From assembly GCF_018326285.1 (NCBI RefSeq), contig NZ_AP023362.1, positions 4,960,001 through 5,024,000 on the forward strand: a DNA stretch of 64,000 nucleotides. Direction: 5' to 3'. Source of the DNA: Mycolicibacterium sp. TY81 (GTDB lineage Bacteria > Actinomycetota > Actinomycetes > Mycobacteriales > Mycobacteriaceae). Of the stretch, positions 17,760-26,086 are shown piece after piece; the first letter of the stretch is position 1, and each line of letters opens with the position of its first letter. The notes below the pieces were generated by a model. The model ran no database searches. It was not told the DNA's origin and was given only the letters and a program-made list of their open reading frames with translations. Made by a program: the position numbers and the translations under genes.

Positions 17760-17828
17760 AGCACCCCAGTGTGGGTGCTCCGCTCGACAGAGAGTCCATA
17801 CGTAGAAAGAGCCGAATGGGTTATCGCT

Positions 17829-18332
17829 ATGAACACAGTTCTGTACTTCAGCACCAACGGCGCCGTTTATGAGACCCGCGCCTACACACCAGCGGACATC
17901 ACCGATCTGATTCAAGGCCAACGGCTGCAGTGCCTGACCAGCACAGACCGACAGTTCGACTTCTGGTTCAGCCCGACGGCACGCCGGTGCCAGCGCCGCA
18001 TCAATCGCAAGGCAACCGAACTGTTGCTGGCGACAACGACTTTCACGGCGAAGACTGTCCCCCTGCTGCGTGGGTCCATTGTCCTGGCCAGCCATGACGC
18101 CGACGGGGATCTCGACGGGCTGAGCTGGCTGCAGCTGGATCAGCTGTCCGGACTGGATCGCACGCTCACCGCCCGCGATGAGCGAATCCTGAATCGCCGC
18201 ATCATGCGCGAAGAGCGCCGCCTGCGTGGCGAGACGGCCACCAAACCACGCGTCGCCGCCGCCTCCACTCCGTCGACCGCGAAAGCTCAAACCGGCTTGC
18301 GCTGGACGGGTTTCGCGGCCCCGGCACAGTAG
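17829..18332 (+). CDS. Hypothetical actinobacterial protein
   Basis: 167 residues from ATG 17829; an earlier ATG at 17742 would lie inside the inverted repeat and is less likely. The N-terminal half (NTVLYFSTNGAVYETRAYTPADITDLIQG) has a mixed alpha/beta look and ends in a short conserved-looking FDFWFSPTARRCQRRINRKA; the middle contains LRGSIVLASHDADGDLDGLS. The C-terminus is basic and Ala/Thr rich. No signal peptide, helix-turn-helix or catalytic motif was recognised, so no function is proposed. Confidence 0.6.
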   Translation: MNTVLYFSTNGAVYETRAYTPADITDLIQGQRLQCLTSTDRQFDFWFSPTARRCQRRINRKATELLLATTTFTAKTVPLLRGSIVLASHDADGDLDGLSWLQLDQLSGLDRTLTARDERILNRRIMREERRLRGETATKPRVAAASTPSTAKAQTGLRWTGFAAPAQ

Positions 18333-18345
18333 CGGCCGGGTCCTC

Positions 18346-18933
18346 TCACACTGCTTGACGCGTACCGGCCGACCAGGCCGGATCCCGGCCGATGAACCCC
18401 ATCAGCCTGGCCACCGGGCCCGCGTCGTCCGCGACCGCGACGGGTGGCCCGTACTGCCCCGATGAGCGCAGCAGGTCCTCGATCCCCGTCATCCCGGCGA
18501 GCATCTGCTCAGCGAACTCGGGGTCCAGGCCGGAGTCGCGCCCGATCGCGGCGGCCAGATCCCAGGTGTGCATGTACACGTCGGCGGTGTAGAACCGGTC
18601 GATGGCGTCGGCAAGCCGGTGTGAGCCCGCCATCGGATGGCTGAAGTCGCCGTCGGCCGCGTCGCCGTCGAGCAGACCCTGCACCGCCGCGGCGTGTGCG
18701 ACCCATGCCGTGAGCGGGTCGTCGGCGACGGGCGGACCGACGGGCAACACCACACCGCCCGCACCGAGGAATTCGGTGAACCAGCCGACGAGGTGCCCGA
18801 CGATGTCGCCTGCGGTCCAGTTCGCCACCGGCGTCGGAGCCGACCAATCCCGCACGGCTGCAGCATGTTCGGTGAATCCGGCGGCGATGCGGCGGTGCCG
18901 TTCGGCGGCCGTGAGTGCGTGCAGCGCAGCCAT
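18346..18933 (-). CDS. TIGR03086-family (DinB/mycothiol-dependent-like) metal-binding protein
   Basis: 195-residue DinB-like four-helix protein of the TIGR03086/maleylpyruvate isomerase N-terminal group, frequent in mycothiol-using Actinobacteria. Candidate metal ligands are the His in DIVGHLVGW, and the VYMHTWDLAAAIG motif typical of the family. The TIGR03086 group has no well-defined reaction. It follows the SRPBCC gene by 5 bp and is probably the third gene of the ArsR-SRPBCC operon. Confidence 0.75.
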   Translation of the reverse strand: MAALHALTAAERHRRIAAGFTEHAAAVRDWSAPTPVANWTAGDIVGHLVGWFTEFLGAGGVVLPVGPPVADDPLTAWVAHAAAVQGLLDGDAADGDFSHPMAGSHRLADAIDRFYTADVYMHTWDLAAAIGRDSGLDPEFAEQMLAGMTGIEDLLRSSGQYGPPVAVADDAGPVARLMGFIGRDPAWSAGTRQAV

Positions 18934-18938
18934 GGCGC

Positions 18939-19412
18939 TCAGAGCTCGCCGAGCAGTGCGTCGAGTTTCGCGTAGCCCTGATCGACGCCCGTCTCCATCC
19001 CGGAGGCCAGCCAGGCGTCCCGTCCCTCGAAGCTGTCGACCAACGACTGGCCGTGGAGCCGGGTGCGGCCGTCACCGAGGTCCTCGAACCACAAGGTCTC
19101 GAGCGAGACGGCGTCGGGCATGCCCTCGAAGGTGAAAGTCTGGACGATCTTGTCCGCGGCGACGGTGTGGAAGCAACCGCGGAAGCCGAACTCCTGACCG
19201 TCCCGGACCGCGACGTAGCGCCAGCTCCCGCCGTCTCGGGCGTCCCACTCCACGATGCGGGTGTCCATACCGTCGGGCCCCACCCAGCGGGCGAACACGT
19301 CCGGATCGGTGTGCGCCTTCAGCAATTGCGCCGGCGTGGCGTGGAAATCACGGGTGATGCGGATGAGTGGCACGTCCTTGTCGGCTTCGATGACGGCCTG
19401 CGCGGTGTTCAT
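18939..19412 (-). CDS. SRPBCC/AHSA1-domain protein
   Basis: 157-residue START-like (Activator of Hsp90 ATPase homologue 1) domain: RITRDFHATPAQLLKAHTDP, VFARWVGPDG, and the C-terminal helix ending GYAKLDALLGEL. Proteins of this kind bind a small hydrophobic ligand and are often encoded with ArsR repressors. The start overlaps the ArsR stop (ATGA, 19409-19412), so both are translated from one message. Confidence 0.85.
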   Translation of the reverse strand: MNTAQAVIEADKDVPLIRITRDFHATPAQLLKAHTDPDVFARWVGPDGMDTRIVEWDARDGGSWRYVAVRDGQEFGFRGCFHTVAADKIVQTFTFEGMPDAVSLETLWFEDLGDGRTRLHGQSLVDSFEGRDAWLASGMETGVDQGYAKLDALLGEL

Positions 19413-19765
19413 GATGCTCTGCCCTTTCGTCGCGGTTTCGATTCGTTGTCATTCATCTCTGCCAGCACCGCATCCAGGCGCTGGTAACGCTGTTCGGCCT
19501 GCTGTTGGTAGCGCTCGATCCACTTGGTCATCAGGTCGAACACCTGCGCTTCCAAGTGCACCGGCCGGGTCTGTGCGGCCCGGCCCCGGCTGACGAACCC
19601 GGCGTCCTCGAGCACTTTGAGGTGCTTGGACACCGCTTGCATGCTGACGTCGTACGGTTCGGCGAGTTCGCTCACCGTTGCGTCGGCCGTCGTCAGCCGG
19701 GCCACGATGTCCCGTCGGATCGGATCGCTCAGCGCCGCAAATACTTTCGACAGCTGGTCGGTCAT
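19409..19765 (-). CDS. ArsR-family repressor of the SRPBCC operon
   Basis: 118 residues, compact winged helix: LSDPIRRDIVARL, ATVSELAEPYDVSMQAVSKHLKVLEDAGFV (helix-turn-helix), then the wing RGRAAQTRPVHLE. It lacks the Cys pair of metal sensors and belongs to the SdpR/PhlF-like type often found with AHSA1-domain genes. ATG 19765 follows GAGGAAGAAG. Two copies of a CAAC-n5-TGGTT element immediately upstream indicate autoregulation. Confidence 0.85.
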   Translation of the reverse strand: MTDQLSKVFAALSDPIRRDIVARLTTADATVSELAEPYDVSMQAVSKHLKVLEDAGFVSRGRAAQTRPVHLEAQVFDLMTKWIERYQQQAEQRYQRLDAVLAEMNDNESKPRRKGRAS

Positions 19766-19774
19766 CTTCTTCCT

Positions 19775-19839
19775 CAACTATTTGGTTGAGTACGAGTGTG
19801 CGCGCCGACGCGATCGTTGTCAACCCATTGGTTTAATAC
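19775..19839. promoter_or_regulatory. Two ArsR operator-like repeats upstream of arsR
   Basis: CAACTATTTGGTTGAGTAC (19775-19793) and CAACCCATTGGTTTAATAC (19821-19839) share the pattern CAAC-n3-TTGGTT-n2-n-TAC and are 46 bp apart. The first contains the inverted repeat CTCAAC-n6-GTTGAG (19773-19790) and ends 8 bp before the arsR start. This matches the AACCAA-type sites known for SdpR-like ArsR repressors. Confidence 0.55.
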
Positions 19840-20003
19840 GACGCCACCAGGCAGTCCGGTGAGTGCCGCTACTGCGACCGATATCGGGCTGAGGCGAAAG
19901 CGTGGCCTCAGTCGAGCACCTTGGCGTGGCAGCAACCGCTAATGTGCACACGCACAGGTGGCAAACCACACGTGGTGCGGATCAGTGTGCGCAGCGAAAG
20001 GCG

Positions 20004-21356
20004 GTGAGGTCGACGTTCAACGAACTGTGGGGCTGGTTGCTCGATCGCGACTGGACGTTGAGCCAGATCCACACCCCGATGGAGTGGTTCGCGTTCCTCA
20101 GCATTCCGTTGTTCACCGCGGTGATCGGCTGGCTCATCAACTGGACCGGCCTGATCATGCTGTTCTATCCCGTCAACTTCCACGGGTTCAGAATCCCGGG
20201 AATGGCCGAGCTGGCGCGGCTGTTGCCGCACAAACTTCAGGAGATCCCCGGCATCCTGCAGGGCGGGGTCGGCTGGCAGGGCATCGTGCCCGCCCGCGCG
20301 GCCAAGATGGGCTCGATCGCATCCGACAAGGCCATCGCCAAGCTCGGCACGCCCGCGGAGTTCTACCAGCAGCTCGAGCCGGACATGATCGCCGAGCACA
20401 TCGTCAAGCTCTTCGAAGCCGAGATCCCGCAGCTCGTCGACGAGGTGATGATCGCCAACGACCCCCAGTTCTGGCGCGACCTGCCGACCGTCGGCAAACG
20501 CGCGATCGTCGCGCGGGTCCAGTCGCAACTACCGGACGTGGTGCGGTCGATCACCACCGAGATCGGCATCCACATCGACCAGCTGCTCGACCCCAAGATC
20601 ATGGTCATCGAGCACTTCCGGAAAAACCCTGACCTCGTCATCCGCGTCTTCAAGGACATCGGCCAGCGCGAGCTGAACCTGATGGTCAACTTCGGCTTCA
20701 TCTTCGGGTTCCTGCTGGGCATCCCCGTCGCGTTCATCGACCACTGGTTCCACACCTGGTGGATGCTGCCGATGCTCGGCGTCATCGTCGGCTGGATCAC
20801 CAACGCGCTCGGCATGTGGCTCATCTTCGAACCGACCGAGCCGACCCGCTATTTCGGCATCAAGTTCCAGGGCCTGTTCCTGCGGCGGCAAGAGCAGGCC
20901 GCCGAGGTGTACGCCGGGATCATCGCCGACGACGTCATCACGCTGGAACGCATCGGCGACTTCCTGATCGACGGTCCGAGCGGCGACCGCACCCGCCAGA
21001 TGATGGCGGCCGCGCTCGGCCCGGCCATCGACCGCGCAGCCGGACCCATCCGGGGCGCCGCGCGGGTGGCACTCGGCGCCCAGGCCTACGACTCGATCAA
21101 GGCCGGCTTCGCCGCCGAGGCCGTCGGCCGGACGCTGACGCCCTTCAAGGACGAAGAGTTCTCGAAAGCGCAATCAGGGAAAATCCGCACGCTGATCGCC
21201 CAGCGCACCAAAGAACTTCCGCCGACCGACTTCGTGGAGATGCTGCGTTCGGCAATCAGGGAAGATGAGTGGATGCTCTACGCTCACGGCGCGATCATGG
21301 GCGCCGCCGGTGGCTTCCTCCACTACGGGATCTTCTTGGGACTTGGTGTGGCATGA
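20004..21356 (+). CDS. DUF445-like multi-pass membrane protein
   Basis: 450 residues. Hydrophobic segments occur near the N-terminus (FAFLSIPLFTAVIGWLINW), in the middle (FGFIFGFLLGIPVAF and MLGVIVGWITNALGMWLIF) and at the C-terminus (GAIMGAAGGFLHYGIFLG). The GWxxNxxGxxxxFxP pattern appears twice (GWLINWTGLIMLFYP and GWITNALGMWLIFEP), the hallmark of the DUF445 repeat. Role unknown, though envelope-associated. GTG 20004 has a GAAAGG just upstream; a longer frame from 19902 is less likely. The next gene starts inside its stop codon (ATGA). Confidence 0.8.
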   Translation: MRSTFNELWGWLLDRDWTLSQIHTPMEWFAFLSIPLFTAVIGWLINWTGLIMLFYPVNFHGFRIPGMAELARLLPHKLQEIPGILQGGVGWQGIVPARAAKMGSIASDKAIAKLGTPAEFYQQLEPDMIAEHIVKLFEAEIPQLVDEVMIANDPQFWRDLPTVGKRAIVARVQSQLPDVVRSITTEIGIHIDQLLDPKIMVIEHFRKNPDLVIRVFKDIGQRELNLMVNFGFIFGFLLGIPVAFIDHWFHTWWMLPMLGVIVGWITNALGMWLIFEPTEPTRYFGIKFQGLFLRRQEQAAEVYAGIIADDVITLERIGDFLIDGPSGDRTRQMMAAALGPAIDRAAGPIRGAARVALGAQAYDSIKAGFAAEAVGRTLTPFKDEEFSKAQSGKIRTLIAQRTKELPPTDFVEMLRSAIREDEWMLYAHGAIMGAAGGFLHYGIFLGLGVA

Positions 21357-22324
21357 GTGACAACCGACGCCAGCCGCCCAGACGACGCCACGCCCAGTGG
21401 GGACCAGTCAGCGCCACATTCTCTCCCCCATCGGAACCGTCCGCGGCGCTCCTACCCGCGAGCGAGATCGGCGAAGCACTGCCCGGCCTCGTTCGCCTGG
21501 CCGCAACGGCCTGGGTACGCACGGCGGAATGGACCCTCGTTGCCGGGCTCAAGACGGGCCGCCGCGCACTCGAGATAGTCGCCGACCCGGCATCGGCGGC
21601 CGACACCGCACGCGAGCTGATCTCCGGCGTCGCGCAGGCCGGCACCGTTTTCGGCGAGGTGGCCAAGGCCGTCTCGAACGGTGTCTCGGTGTCGCAGGCC
21701 GTCGTCCAGGTGAGCGCCTCGCTCACCGACACCGCGACGACGACGCACACGGTGTCACACCAGCAGGAAGACGAAGAGCGCCAACGCCAAATGGAGCAGT
21801 CGTTGCGTGCTCAGGGGCAGGCGCTGCTGACCCGCTCGCGCGACGTGTGGAACACCGAACGCGGCCACCCCGCCTACGCCCGCATCCTCGAGGAGATGGC
21901 GCCCGACGAGGCCCGCATCCTCCTGCTTCTCCTGCGCGGCGGCCCACAGCCGGCGGTCGACGTCCGCACGGGCGGCCCCATCGGCATGGTGTCCTCGCGG
22001 TTGGTGGCTCCGGGCCTCAACATGATCGGCCCGCGGGCGGGCCTGCGCTATCTGGACAACGTGCCCGCCTACCTCAACAACCTGTTCCGGCTGGGACTGA
22101 TCTGGTTCTCGCAGGAGCAACTACGCGACCCGCTGGAATACCAGGTTGTCGAGGCCCAACCGGACGTGCTGGCCGCGATGCACTCGGTGCGCGCGCACAA
22201 AGTCGTCCGCCGTTCGATCCACCTCACCCCGTTCGGCGTCGACTTCTGCCGCGCCTGCCTGGTGTCCGAGGACGAAGACGTCGCCGCCCTGCCGGAGCAT
22301 CAGGCACCTCACGACATCGAGTGA
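21353..22324 (+). CDS. Abi-alpha (DUF4393)-like protein
   Basis: 323 residues. The core, from about residue 150, contains RILEEMAPDEARILLLLL, PRAGLRYLDNVPAYLNNLFRLGLI and IHLTPFGVDFCRACL, the layout of DUF4393 (Abi-alpha) proteins whose founders were named for phage abortive infection. An Ala-rich helical N-terminal region (VAQAGTVFGEVAKAVSNG) precedes it. It is translationally coupled to the DUF445 gene (4-bp overlap), and this pair seems to be a conserved mycobacterial arrangement, so a housekeeping envelope role is as likely as defence. Confidence 0.7.
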   Translation: MSDNRRQPPRRRHAQWGPVSATFSPPSEPSAALLPASEIGEALPGLVRLAATAWVRTAEWTLVAGLKTGRRALEIVADPASAADTARELISGVAQAGTVFGEVAKAVSNGVSVSQAVVQVSASLTDTATTTHTVSHQQEDEERQRQMEQSLRAQGQALLTRSRDVWNTERGHPAYARILEEMAPDEARILLLLLRGGPQPAVDVRTGGPIGMVSSRLVAPGLNMIGPRAGLRYLDNVPAYLNNLFRLGLIWFSQEQLRDPLEYQVVEAQPDVLAAMHSVRAHKVVRRSIHLTPFGVDFCRACLVSEDEDVAALPEHQAPHDIE

Positions 22325-22339
22325 AGGGGCGGGGCGCTC

Positions 22340-23305
22340 CTAGCCGTGCGCGCGCGCGAGCTGCGCGGCGATGGACTCGATGGCCTGCGTCAGGTCCAGG
22401 TACGGGATGCCGGGGTCACGTTCGTGGTAGATCGCGGTGACGATGATCGGAAGTGTCGCAGCGGCTTCCGGGTAGTTCTGGATGTCGATGCGAGCGACCG
22501 CTTCGGCCACCGGCACACCGTGGTCGTACAGGCGGGTGGCGTCGGTGTGCAGGGTAGACCAGAACCGGATGCCGCGGTCGATGGCCGCGTTGATCTCGGG
22601 CCCGATCAGGACGGGACCGTGCCCGGCGACGACTGTCCGGGCTCCGAACGCGCGGATGCGCTCGAGCGCCCTGATCCAATTCGGGATCGAGCCCGACCAG
22701 GTGACCGCAACCGGGTTGTGCGTCAACAGATCTCCGGCGTACAGCACACCCAGCTCGGGGAGGTAGGCGATGGCGTCGCCCACGGTGTGCGCCGGCCCCA
22801 GTTCGTGGAGTTCGACGTCGATTCTGCCGACTCTCAAGGCCTTTTCACCGTTGAAGGTGGTGTCGGCGGCACGAACCCGTACTTCGGAGAAGTCGAACGG
22901 CCGCCCGAGTGGTGCGAGGGCCTGCAGCGGACCGCCCGGCTGGGTATCGGTGTTGAGCAGTTTCGTGGTGAGGTCGGCATGCGCCTGAGTCATCAGCGCA
23001 CTGGCGGCCTCGGTGGTGATGATTTCGGTATCAGCGGCGAATACCTGATTGCCGAAGAAGTGGTCACCGTCGGTGTGGGTGTTGAAGACGTACCGCACCG
23101 GCGCTGACTCGGTCAGTACGTCCATCTGTGCGCACATCGCTCGTGCGTGTTGCACGTCGTAGAGGGTGTCGATGACGAGCGCTTCGCCCGCGCTCACCAC
23201 CAGGCCGGCATTGGCCAAGCCGAGGGCTTCATTGCCGGACAGGAAAACATGGGCTCCCCCACCGAGGTCGAATAGGCCTTCCTCGAAAGGGATTTCGTCG
23301 GTCAT
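22340..23305 (-). CDS. Metallo-beta-lactamase-fold hydrolase
   Basis: 321-residue MBL-fold protein. The metal motif is NTHTDGDHFFGN, in which the third position of HxHxDH is Asp, as in a known subset of the family; later motifs are LHELGPAHTVGDA, YAGDLL and VAGHGPVL. It is the second gene of an operon with a carboxymuconolactone decarboxylase-like gene (ATGA overlap at 23302-23305) and probably processes a lactone or thioester intermediate. The exact substrate is unknown. Confidence 0.85.
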   Translation of the reverse strand: MTDEIPFEEGLFDLGGGAHVFLSGNEALGLANAGLVVSAGEALVIDTLYDVQHARAMCAQMDVLTESAPVRYVFNTHTDGDHFFGNQVFAADTEIITTEAASALMTQAHADLTTKLLNTDTQPGGPLQALAPLGRPFDFSEVRVRAADTTFNGEKALRVGRIDVELHELGPAHTVGDAIAYLPELGVLYAGDLLTHNPVAVTWSGSIPNWIRALERIRAFGARTVVAGHGPVLIGPEINAAIDRGIRFWSTLHTDATRLYDHGVPVAEAVARIDIQNYPEAAATLPIIVTAIYHERDPGIPYLDLTQAIESIAAQLARAHG

Positions 23306-23874
23306 CGTTCGTCCTTTGCTCGTTCGTCGTGCAGCTTGGCGGTGGCGTCCACCAAAATGTTCGCCGCGTCAATGCCGCCCTCTTCGGGGACGATGCCGAG
23401 GGTCTTGATGAACATCGCGGTCATCACGTAGTGGCCGGCCAGCAGGGTGATCTCGGCAATTTCGTTGTCGGAGAAGAACTCCTGCATCGCTTCCGTGCTC
23501 GCCCCGCCGTCCTTGATCTGCGCCAGCAGGTCATCGACGAACGCGATGAGCACGTTGACGCGACGGTCTCCGAACTCTGTGGCTCCTGACACGACGCCGT
23601 CGATCATCGACTCCGGCACCCCGGCTGCTCGCGCTTCGGGCACGTGGTGATGGAGCTCGTACGGGGCGTTCGTCATCGCGCCGACGCGCAAGATCACCAG
23701 CTCCCGCGTGTCGGCCGCAAGCGCGCCCGTCCGGAACGAAAGCCCCAGTGACAGATACGGCTTCGCACTGGACCTCGTCATGACCAAACCTCGCGACAGG
23801 TTGGCCGGAAACAGGTCATAGACCTCGCGTTGCGCGGGATCGAGGTCCTCCAGGCTTGGCAGTCGAACAGCCAT
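23302..23874 (-). CDS. Carboxymuconolactone decarboxylase-family protein
   Basis: 190 residues of the CMD/AhpD-like fold: ELVILRVGAMTNAPYELHHHVPEAR carries the ExxxH-type motif, and there is no CxxC pair, so it is of the decarboxylase-like and not the peroxidase type. First gene of a two-gene operon with the MBL hydrolase and divergent from a TetR gene, which suggests inducible degradation of an aromatic or lactone compound. Confidence 0.8.
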   Translation of the reverse strand: MAVRLPSLEDLDPAQREVYDLFPANLSRGLVMTRSSAKPYLSLGLSFRTGALAADTRELVILRVGAMTNAPYELHHHVPEARAAGVPESMIDGVVSGATEFGDRRVNVLIAFVDDLLAQIKDGGASTEAMQEFFSDNEIAEITLLAGHYVMTAMFIKTLGIVPEEGGIDAANILVDATAKLHDERAKDER

Positions 23875-23919
23875 GAATCCTCACCTTCGCTTCAAAAGGG
23901 TGCTTCTCGGCGGTGCCCA

Positions 23920-23977
23920 TAAGATACGGAGCGTTTCCTACTTTCACGGTAGCGCGGGCCGTTAAGATACGCAACGT
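23920..23977. promoter_or_regulatory. Direct repeat in the tetR-CMD divergent promoter
   Basis: TAAGATACGGAGCGT (23920-23934) and TAAGATACGCAACGT (23963-23977) match at 13 of 15 positions, 43 bp apart, in the ~100-bp region between the divergent CMD and tetR genes. Likely binding sites for the TetR protein at 23976, whose start codon overlaps the second copy. Confidence 0.45.
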
Positions 23978-24590
23978 GCCTAATCGAGAAGCGGCCGTAC
24001 CGCCCGGGCCGGTGTCACGACGCCGGGACGACGCGCTGATGTCCGCCATCCGAGACGCCACGTGGGCTGAGCTGACCGAACACGGATACGCCGGCGTCAC
24101 CTTCGAAGGCGTCGCGCGCCGCGCGCAGACGGGCAAGCCAGTTCTTTACCGCCGCTATCGTTCTCGCGCACAGATGGTCACCGACGCGCTTCCGACGCTG
24201 CGTACCCCACCGTTCGAGGTGGCGTCGTCCAAGGGGCTTCGCGAGGACATCCTCAGGATGGTCGAATCCCTGGTCGATCAGTGGCAACAGATCGGGCTCG
24301 ACACCTACCGCAACCTCATCGCCGAAGCCGACGAAGCCACCCTGGAGACTTTCCAAGCGAAGGTGGCCGCACACACCGACCATACGATTCGCCGCGCACT
24401 GGACGCCGCGCGCGATCGAGGCGAGATCGGACCGGCCAGGATTCCCGACCGCGTGGCCACCGGCATTCTGGCACTCATGCGCAACGAATTGTTGCTCGCA
24501 CACAACACCATTGAGCGCAGCGCCCTTGCCGAGCTGGTGGACCTCATCTACCTGCCTGCGGTCGAGGCCGCCTCACGTAGACCCAGGTAA
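23976..24590 (+). CDS. TetR-family regulator
   Basis: 204 residues starting at GTG 23976. The N-terminal helix-turn-helix is ALMSAIRDATWAELTEHGY followed by VTFEGVARRAQTGKPVLYRRYRSRAQM; the C-terminal helical ligand-binding domain ends with ELVDLIYLPAVEAA. Divergent from the CMD/MBL operon and probably its repressor. The arylamine N-acetyltransferase gene starts 2 bp after its stop and may be in the same transcript. Confidence 0.85.
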   Translation: MPNREAAVPPGPVSRRRDDALMSAIRDATWAELTEHGYAGVTFEGVARRAQTGKPVLYRRYRSRAQMVTDALPTLRTPPFEVASSKGLREDILRMVESLVDQWQQIGLDTYRNLIAEADEATLETFQAKVAAHTDHTIRRALDAARDRGEIGPARIPDRVATGILALMRNELLLAHNTIERSALAELVDLIYLPAVEAASRRPR

Positions 24591-24592
24591 GC

Positions 24593-25492
24593 ATGGGTCT
24601 GCAGACCGCTGACTATCGTGGGTTTGTGACCACGTGGCATGGCGACGAACTCGATCTTGACGCTTATTTCGCGCGCATCGGCTTCGAGGGCGAGCGACTC
24701 CCGTCCGCCGCGACCCTGGCCGCTCTGCACCGGGCCCACACCACCTCGATTCCGTTCGAGAATCTCGAGATCATGCTCGGCCGGCCGATCCTCCTCGATC
24801 TGAACACCCTGCAGCACAAGATGATTCAGTACCGCCGCGGCGGCTACTGCTACGAGCACGTGACGGTGTTCGCAGCGGCCCTGGAGCGGCTCGGTTTCCG
24901 GTTCACCGCGCTCGGCGGGCGCGTCACCCTGGGCGCGGAGGGGACCGCGCGCCCGCGCACCCACGCGCTGATCGTTGTCGAGTTCGACGACGGTCGGCGC
25001 CGGCTGTGTGATGTCGGATTCGGCCGCGGGCCACTCGAACCCATCGAGCTGATCGCGGGTAACGAGGTCGATCAAGACGGCTGGCAGTTACGCCTGTCCT
25101 CGGCTCCCCTCGGCGCCGACACCGAGGTGTTCCATCCCGACGAGTGGACGCTGTGGCAGCGGTCGAGCGTCGATGGCACGGTCGGATGGCTCGACCGGCA
25201 CGTCTTCACGCTCGACCCGCAGTATCCGATCGACTACGCCGTCGGCAACCACTTCGTGTCGACCTCACCGCGCTCACCGTTCACCACCCGGCCGTTCGTT
25301 CAGCGATTCGCTGCCGACGTCCAGCACGTGCTCGACGGAACTACGTGGACCACAACGAATCCCGACGGAACCTGCTCCACACGCGACGTCGAGATCTCTG
25401 ACGTACCAACCTTGTTGGCCGACACCTTCGGCGTCGAGTTGTCCGGTGAGGACGCTGCGGCTCTGGTCGACTGGATGCGGGTGCGCCTCTAG
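24593..25492 (+). CDS. nat: Arylamine N-acetyltransferase
   Basis: 299 residues. The Cys-His-Asp triad is intact: RRGGYCYEHV (Cys), RPRTHALIVVEF (His) and LCDVGFGRGPLEP (Asp). The N-terminal SIPFENLEIMLG is also typical of the family. It transfers acetyl or propionyl groups from CoA to arylamines or hydrazines, so it could acetylate isoniazid-like compounds. It does not sit next to the hsa cholesterol genes that flank nat in M. tuberculosis. GTG 24626 is an alternative start. The 3' end overlaps the convergent TetR gene by 4 bp. Confidence 0.9.
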   Translation: MGLQTADYRGFVTTWHGDELDLDAYFARIGFEGERLPSAATLAALHRAHTTSIPFENLEIMLGRPILLDLNTLQHKMIQYRRGGYCYEHVTVFAAALERLGFRFTALGGRVTLGAEGTARPRTHALIVVEFDDGRRRLCDVGFGRGPLEPIELIAGNEVDQDGWQLRLSSAPLGADTEVFHPDEWTLWQRSSVDGTVGWLDRHVFTLDPQYPIDYAVGNHFVSTSPRSPFTTRPFVQRFAADVQHVLDGTTWTTTNPDGTCSTRDVEISDVPTLLADTFGVELSGEDAAALVDWMRVRL

Positions 25493-26031
25493 CTGGCCGG
25501 ATGGAACCCGCGCAGGACGGTGTCGAGGTGTCGCCGCCAAATGTCGTCGCCACCGCCGGCCGCGGCGATGCCGCGGAGCGCCCAGATGGTTGCGGTCACG
25601 TCTGCGGTCGTCACGTCCCGCCGGATCGCGCCGGATCGCTGCCCGCGCGACAGCAAGGCTGCTGACTGCTGCCGGAGTTCCTCCACGAGGTGCTGTGGCG
25701 CGAGGTCGCCCCACAGAAAGGCGGACAACCCGCTCTTGCGGACGAGCTCGGCACCCACGGTGTGGAGGAAGACGCTCAGGCATTGCTCGTCGGGTGCCGC
25801 GTGCGCTTCCTCAGCAGCTGTCAGTAGGCGCCCGAAGAACTCGCTCAACACTTCGCGGACCAGCGCCTCCTTGTTGGGGAACCGTCGATAGAGCGTTGCC
25901 GGACCGATCCCGGCGGCCTGGGCGACGTCCTCCAAAGTCGCCTGCGGGCCGTGCTGCGCAAACACGTCCTCGGCAGCGACGACCAATCGGCTGCGGTTGG
26001 CTGCCGCATCTCGTCTCATCGTCGGCTCCAT
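25489..26031 (-). CDS. TetR/AcrR-family regulator
   Basis: 180 residues. DNA-binding region RLVVAAEDVFAQHGPQATLEDVAQAAGIGPATLYRRFPNKEAL (in two parts: helix 1 and the classic TLYRRFPNK recognition segment); the rest is helical. Divergent from the aldo/keto reductase gene with overlapping palindromes in between, so it very likely represses itself and that gene. Confidence 0.85.
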   Translation of the reverse strand: MEPTMRRDAAANRSRLVVAAEDVFAQHGPQATLEDVAQAAGIGPATLYRRFPNKEALVREVLSEFFGRLLTAAEEAHAAPDEQCLSVFLHTVGAELVRKSGLSAFLWGDLAPQHLVEELRQQSAALLSRGQRSGAIRRDVTTADVTATIWALRGIAAAGGGDDIWRRHLDTVLRGFHPAS

Positions 26032-26041
26032 TTCCAGGCGT

Positions 26042-26064
26042 ACTATCTGATAGTGAAACTATCA
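26042..26064. promoter_or_regulatory. Overlapping palindromes: TetR operator
   Basis: ACTATC-T-GATAGT (26042-26054) and TGATAGT-GAA-ACTATCA (26048-26064) overlap, giving three alternating half-sites. They lie 11 bp upstream of the TetR start and 22 bp upstream of the aldo/keto reductase start, ideal for repression of both. Confidence 0.65.
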
Positions 26065-26086
26065 CTTATTGCGAAGGGGTTCGACA

